A stretch of 64,000 bases of DNA from Pseudoscleropodium purum (Eukaryota > Streptophyta > Bryopsida > Hypnales > Brachytheciaceae): NCBI GenBank assembly GCA_963969395.1, contig OZ017799.1, positions 16,680,501 through 16,744,500 on the forward strand. Reading direction: 5' to 3'. Made by a program: the position numbers and the translations under genes. The notes below the pieces were generated by a model. It was not told the origin of the DNA. It saw only the letters and a list, made by a program, of their open reading frames with translations, and ran no database searches. This document shows positions 58,820 to 64,000 of the stretch, one piece after another (position 1 is the stretch's first letter; the number at the start of each line of letters is the position of its first letter).

Positions 58820-61800
58820 AGGGCTACATGAGCTACATTCACTTTGTGCTGGATGCCCAATGTGTTGGTGTTGGCTATTGGTTTGCTAATCACCAACTTG
58901 TCATTGTCCTATTATGAACTTCCAAATAGATATATGTCTTCTTTAATTCCAAGAGTTCTATGATGGGAAGATCAAGATGGAATTATTTGAGGCTTATAAA
59001 TATAAACACTTTCCACAAATGCTTGATAACATGATCAATTGGAAACTTGGATGTTAGAAGAAATGGATATGTTGAATATTTTGTTTTGATGTAGTTTTGG
59101 AAGTACATTGCTTTGGTGCTTAACTAAATTGATCATTCTTGAATATCACGTGTGATGTTTGTATTTCCTTTTGCCTCCGATAGATTTTCAAATAGGTTTT
59201 GTAAAAGTTGAGTATCTACAATATAAGGAAGTATTCAATTATGTTTCATTACTTTCATTTTAGTTTTTAGGGAAGCAATTAAACTTCCAAAGAATCCAAG
59301 ATCCAATGATTCAAAGAGAAGTTATGAGGTTTCTTTTCTTTATGGGGGGTGGGGAGGGTGGGGAGCTATAAAAACAAGGAGTGCTAATTTTTGTACAATT
59401 TTGTAAGTATTTGCCAATTTTTTGAACCATAAATCTATAGTGGATTAGAGGCTAGATACAAATTTCAAACATGTTCATGAATCCATAGTATCTATGTTCA
59501 ATCCATTATTCATTTACACTAGTAGAATGGATGGTCTTTAGGCATCAAAGAATGGTACTAGACAATGGTGTCCAAGACCACATTTGACCTAGCTTAATGT
59601 CAATATGAGCCTGAGGACCGCACTTTAGCACTATTCAACCATATCCAAGAATCTCTTCCTACAAGTGTGAAATTAGGGGTTAGACTTTGCATGCAACTTT
59701 CCCAACCTAAAATCCTTTGATACTCAAGAGGTTGTATTTAAACTAAATGCATCCATAATCACCACTAATAGCAACCAAACATAGTTATTATTATTAAACC
59801 AAAAAAAAACATTGTTGGACCTTATGGGCAAGTGAAAGAGAAATCCAATCCGCATCAATAAGAAATATTTGAGATTTGTATTAATAAATTATGAATTTCT
59901 AAAGTTGTCATAAATTGCACCAAAAATCACACTAAGTTCTTATTTTTTGATTGTGTACATCTTGTGTCATTAGTATCTAGATGTCAATGTCACACTTTAG
60001 TTGAAATGTTGGTATCACATTTTAGGTCATGATAATTATAAGTGCATATTTATGGTTGTGATCATTATGGATCAAACACCAAAAATATAGTCTTGAGTTG
60101 ATAGTTTTGTGTTCTTCAAATCTACAAAAACTTGATTTCATTCCTTTATTGTTTTCAATGGGTTATTATGTAACTAAGGTGGCCAAGAGATGAACCTACA
60201 AAATTCATATAATAGAGCCTCTATGAAGAAAGATGGTTGAGATTTTTCCTCACGAATTGTTTGGGTGGTATCACTAAACATATAAAGTGTGGAGGTAACA
60301 AGAATTAACTAATAATCAAATAAGAATTCAAATGCATTTCAAGATAAGAACTAAGGAGTTTCAAATGGAGTACAATACTTCATGAATTTTAAGTTAACAT
60401 TGTTATGAAGAATTGATAAAAATTGTAAGGGGTGAATGGTCAAAAGATTTGATTCTAACAATTATGGATGTCCAAAAATTTTGGAAAACTATTGTCTTAA
60501 AATGTTTTTGTAAATATTAAATAGATTCTTATATAGAATATCTAGTTTTTCACCTTTATCTGGTAGATACTATATCAAAAAATCTATCCCTGATTTTTTA
60601 GTTGATTGATAATTTCATTTTGTTGAATTCTTTTGAAATAAAATAATTTGGAATCCTTGAACTTAGATATGAATTGATCATTGGCAATAATAAGAAAGCT
60701 CACATTCATAGATTTGATTAATGTCAATATTTTCTTGGTTTTTTTCATAATATAATTTATGATTTAATCTAAATAGGATGTTGTAGCTAATTTGTCCTAT
60801 GATTAATATATAAAGACCTTTCAATTTTACAATGCAAATTGGATGCTTTTCAGTATATATTTTCTTAAGCTTTATTGACGTCTATGTTATTATAATGTCA
60901 CATTTAACTACTCTTGAACTATTTAATGAATTATGAACTACACATCAACAAATGTCTTGAAGAAAACATTCAGAGATCTCTCGATGTTTTTATAGATCTC
61001 TGATGTTTTGTACTGATTTCCCAATGTTTTGGATTATCTCTTAATGACCATTCTTTTTCCTCTTCGTGACCAACATTAATTCTGGACTTTCAAAAGTCCA
61101 AAAGTAGTTAAATGTAGTATTATACTAAATTTAGATTGCTTAGATTGTTTTTGGATTTTAAATGCTTGTCTAAATGAGACCCTAGTTTGAAAATGAAAAT
61201 TGAAAATTGAACATGTAGTGCATTTTCATAAACATCTAGCTTTTTGTTCATCTCAATTTTCAATTTTTGACCATTAAATTTCTTTCCCTTCAATTTGAAT
61301 TGAAGTAGAAACATGAATACAATCAATTTTATTGTTTGATTCCTTCCAATTATGTCAGTAATATGAAAAAAACTTCAAAATGAAAATTTTATTGAAGTTT
61401 GAATTTGAAAGGCTATAGCCATGTATCTATATGTAGGACTCAAAAATGTGGTTTACATTATGATGTATAGTACTACATTATACTCATATACCTATTGTAA
61501 AGTTCTAATATATCATAATACATTTCTTTGGATTTGATTTGGATTTTCCTTAACTAGTTCTTCAAAAATTCAAGATAATGTCAAATTTGTATGGTCATAT
61601 TTGATGAAATGGTATGTTCCAAAGGACCAAATCTAATTATATACATTTAAATATTCAAATTTTATACAACAAAGTACTCTTAGTCATTGAACTAACATTG
61701 GTCATCATGCAAAACCAAAATTTCATAAACCTTCTTACAACAGAAACTACAAAAATCCAAAGGTGTTAAAGGCCTAATGTCTTTGAAATTTCATCCAATA

Positions 61801-63087
61801 TGAGAATATAATAGTAGAATACTTAAATTGTGTTGGTAAGTCAAGTGGGACACTTGTTTTTCCTACTAGTGTATCTAATACTAGATTACCAAAGGGACAC
61901 TATTTCAAATTAGTGTAGGCTAAATTATTACTACAAAATATCATATTCCATGAAAAGAACTTTATGAACAAATACAAATTATGTTTTTCTTTCCTCCAAA
62001 ACGAGTTCTAAGAATCATTACTATACAAGTGAGATCTAATTAACAAAAAAACAAGGAAAATTGGATGAATCTTGAGATGAATCAAAGTTGATAATTATGT
62101 TTGTTGGATACATTTACAATAAAACCTCTCCAAAGCAATCAAGACCTTGAAGATAGGTGTTTTTTTTAATTTTTGTTCTTTTCATCTAAACTTCATTATC
62201 GAGCTCATGTCAAGTAAAAAGAGAGATTTGGAGAAGCCTTTTTGAATTCCAGGTTCCAAAGTAAATCCTTGAAATAAAATATGACCAAATATAGCCTTTT
62301 AGATTAAACAAATTGGTCATAAACCAAGTACAATTAAAAGTTGGTGACACATCAAATGTTTGGTCCACCGAACTTGTACAAACTACCACCAACCCAAGCC
62401 ATGTCTCTTAATAAATCTACTCACAGGACATGGCTTTATAGGTATAATGCAAAATAGATCTTAAATTACCAAGGCCGACGTAGCTAATTAAAAGAAGTGG
62501 TTGGAATTAATGAAGACAAATTTAGACATTAATTGTCCCTCACAAAGCTTGGTTAGCTTGCCATCTTCCATGTGAAGTTTAGACTTGAAGTGGAAATTGT
62601 GTTTGAAACAATACATTAACCTAGTAGCTATTTAATGTACATCATGCTTTTTTTTATGCTTGCCAAAGCACTTGGCTCTTTGTAGGATTATTTATTGTTG
62701 TATTGTTTACTTTAGCTTTCTATTGTTAAAATGATTGTTATAGTCAGTTACTTGCTAGTGTAACTTGCGTATTGTAGCTAGTAGTTTATGACTAGTAGAT
62801 CTTCATTGATGGCTATTGTGACTAGTTATTGGAAAATTTGGTGGTGGTGGTGCAACTAACATGGACTCTTTACAGAAGTAGAGCATTGTTAGTCTTCAGG
62901 TTCTAATAAATGCTCGTTACTTTTGCTTAAAGTAGTCTTGTTTTGTTTATGTTGGTATTTTTCTTGTGAAAGCAATCACACTCATTAATGGACTAAAGAA
63001 ATCCATTGCACCTCACTAACATTACAATTGGTTTGTTTTGTTCTTGGGATGGGCACAAGTGAGGTCCACAACCTCTTGAAAAACCCA
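58820..63087. other. Noncoding spacer downstream of the LRR exon
   Basis: 4.3 kb of AT-rich DNA. The first few hundred bases are the probable 3' untranslated region. No other gene, RNA or element terminus found. Confidence 0.5.
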
Positions 63088-64000
63088 ACTATTTTGGCAA
63101 GACTTGATTCAATTCCAATATTCACAGTTTCTTTGTTTACAAGAAGTGATTTATTTACAAAATACTATGCTTAGATGGTAGTAATGCTAAGCTACAATGT
63201 TGGTATAATTATATGGATTTCCTATGATGCAAAATGGATGGCATTTCAGCTAAACATATTTTATTATGAGGTAAAAGATTTGTTGGACCTTCATTGATTT
63301 AGGCATATGGATTGGATGAGGAATCTGACTTCCAAATGGATTACTACCCATAGTCACCGACTTCGATCTAACATGAGTGAAGCATTTTCGTTATATTTGA
63401 TGCATTGATGCTAGCTAGTGTTTTAGACATCATGGACTAAGAATTGATTGTCTTGGCATTTAGAAATGCAAGGTAGATGCAGACAAAGTCAGATTCATAA
63501 GTTGATATCTCATGTATGTGTTTGAGATTTTGAAACACTAGGAAGTTCAAAAAGTCTCTTTCAAGGCATGGTCAAAGATGACAGAGATAAATACCTTCTT
63601 TTTAGATACAATTGGATCAAAAATTTAAGCTCATTGGAAGGTTATGTTGATTAAAGCAAACTTATGAAATAAAAAATGAGTCACGATAAAATGAATTAGA
63701 TTTGTGCCTTAAAGTATGAGGGATGTTTTAGAAATTCTTTGTCTATTACATTGAAATCTCTCAAACTATGCATCTTCGTGTCACATTCTTGGTATTATTG
63801 GAAACCTTTCGGCAAGGAGGGGTGCACGGGCTTTGTTTCATGGTGTTCAAACCTATGGCGTGAAAGTTATTGAATTTTAAACTTTTTATCAATCAAAATG
63901 TTTTTAAAATGCTTTTGCTTATATTTTGACCATTGCAATGGCATAGGACTTACTAGTATTTTATAACCCCTAAAGGACCAAACTGTGTTTTTTGGCAATA
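63088..64000. repeat. Right copy of window-scale direct repeat; empty E1 site
   Basis: 63088-63858 matches 1-771 and 63859-64000 matches 10679-10820. At the junction it reads GGCGTGAAAGTTATTG with no insertion, giving the pre-insertion state of the E1 locus. The repeat may continue beyond the window. Confidence 0.9.

Noticed and set aside
1..64000. Retrotransposons, tRNA and rRNA genes
   Set aside because: No reverse transcriptase, integrase or gag signature, LTR pair, or cloverleaf-type sequence was recognised by eye; a dedicated tRNA or LTR scan could still find degenerate ones.

Overview
The window looks like a repeat-rich nuclear segment of a land plant. Evidence: plant-type telomere-like motifs (TTTAGGG in tandem near 6137-6155), a spliced ULP2-type SUMO protease gene, a leucine-rich-repeat exon of the plant resistance-protein style, DUF659/BED-type hAT transposases, and AT-rich noncoding DNA. 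I cannot fix the lineage; nothing in it is bacterial or organellar.

Layout. (1) 1-771 is flanking DNA that occurs again, in the same orientation, at 63088-64000. (2) 780-10678 is a complete hAT-superfamily element (E1) with about 11-bp Ac-like terminal repeats and a target duplication; the 63 kb copy of its flank is the unoccupied site. E1 carries a protein-kinase-like gene reading left and a hAT transposase gene reading right, separated by a 2.8 kb AT-rich cassette. (3) 10679-14803 holds an old noncoding repeat ('R') and a decayed, unrelated hAT remnant. (4) 14804-24544 is a second element (E2), the inverted counterpart of E1. (5) 24545-27904 is unassigned spacer. (6) 27905-44862 is a chimeric composite with a near-perfect 8-bp target duplication. 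It contains a truncated hAT module, a complete inner element E3 (29825-41423), and a second kinase arm. E3 has the same architecture as E1, but the transposase is replaced by a long RING-H2/coiled-coil gene ('gene Y') and a further gene with a Gly/Ser/Tyr-rich tail ('gene X') is added. (7) 44871-50700 is noncoding. (8) 50700-58819 holds a duplicated upstream region followed by exons that can be read as one gene: ULP2-like protease, SANT/trihelix-like domain, LRR. (9) 58820-63087 is noncoding.

How it fits together. Each mobile element is modular. GC-rich blocks of degenerate GGCGGACGG motifs lie at both termini and directly upstream of every internal gene, so the sequence that probably binds transposase also sits in promoter position. 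Genes point outward from the AT cassette. All mobile-element genes carry in-frame stops, several demonstrably C-to-T (CAA to TAA, TGG to TGA), and many are shared between copies. The copies therefore seem to have spread after inactivation, moved in trans, or the stops are tolerated. Copies are mosaics: E1 and E2 share a hAT module, whereas E2, E3 and the outer composite share a kinase module. The ULP-SANT-LRR gene is the only locus here that looks intact.
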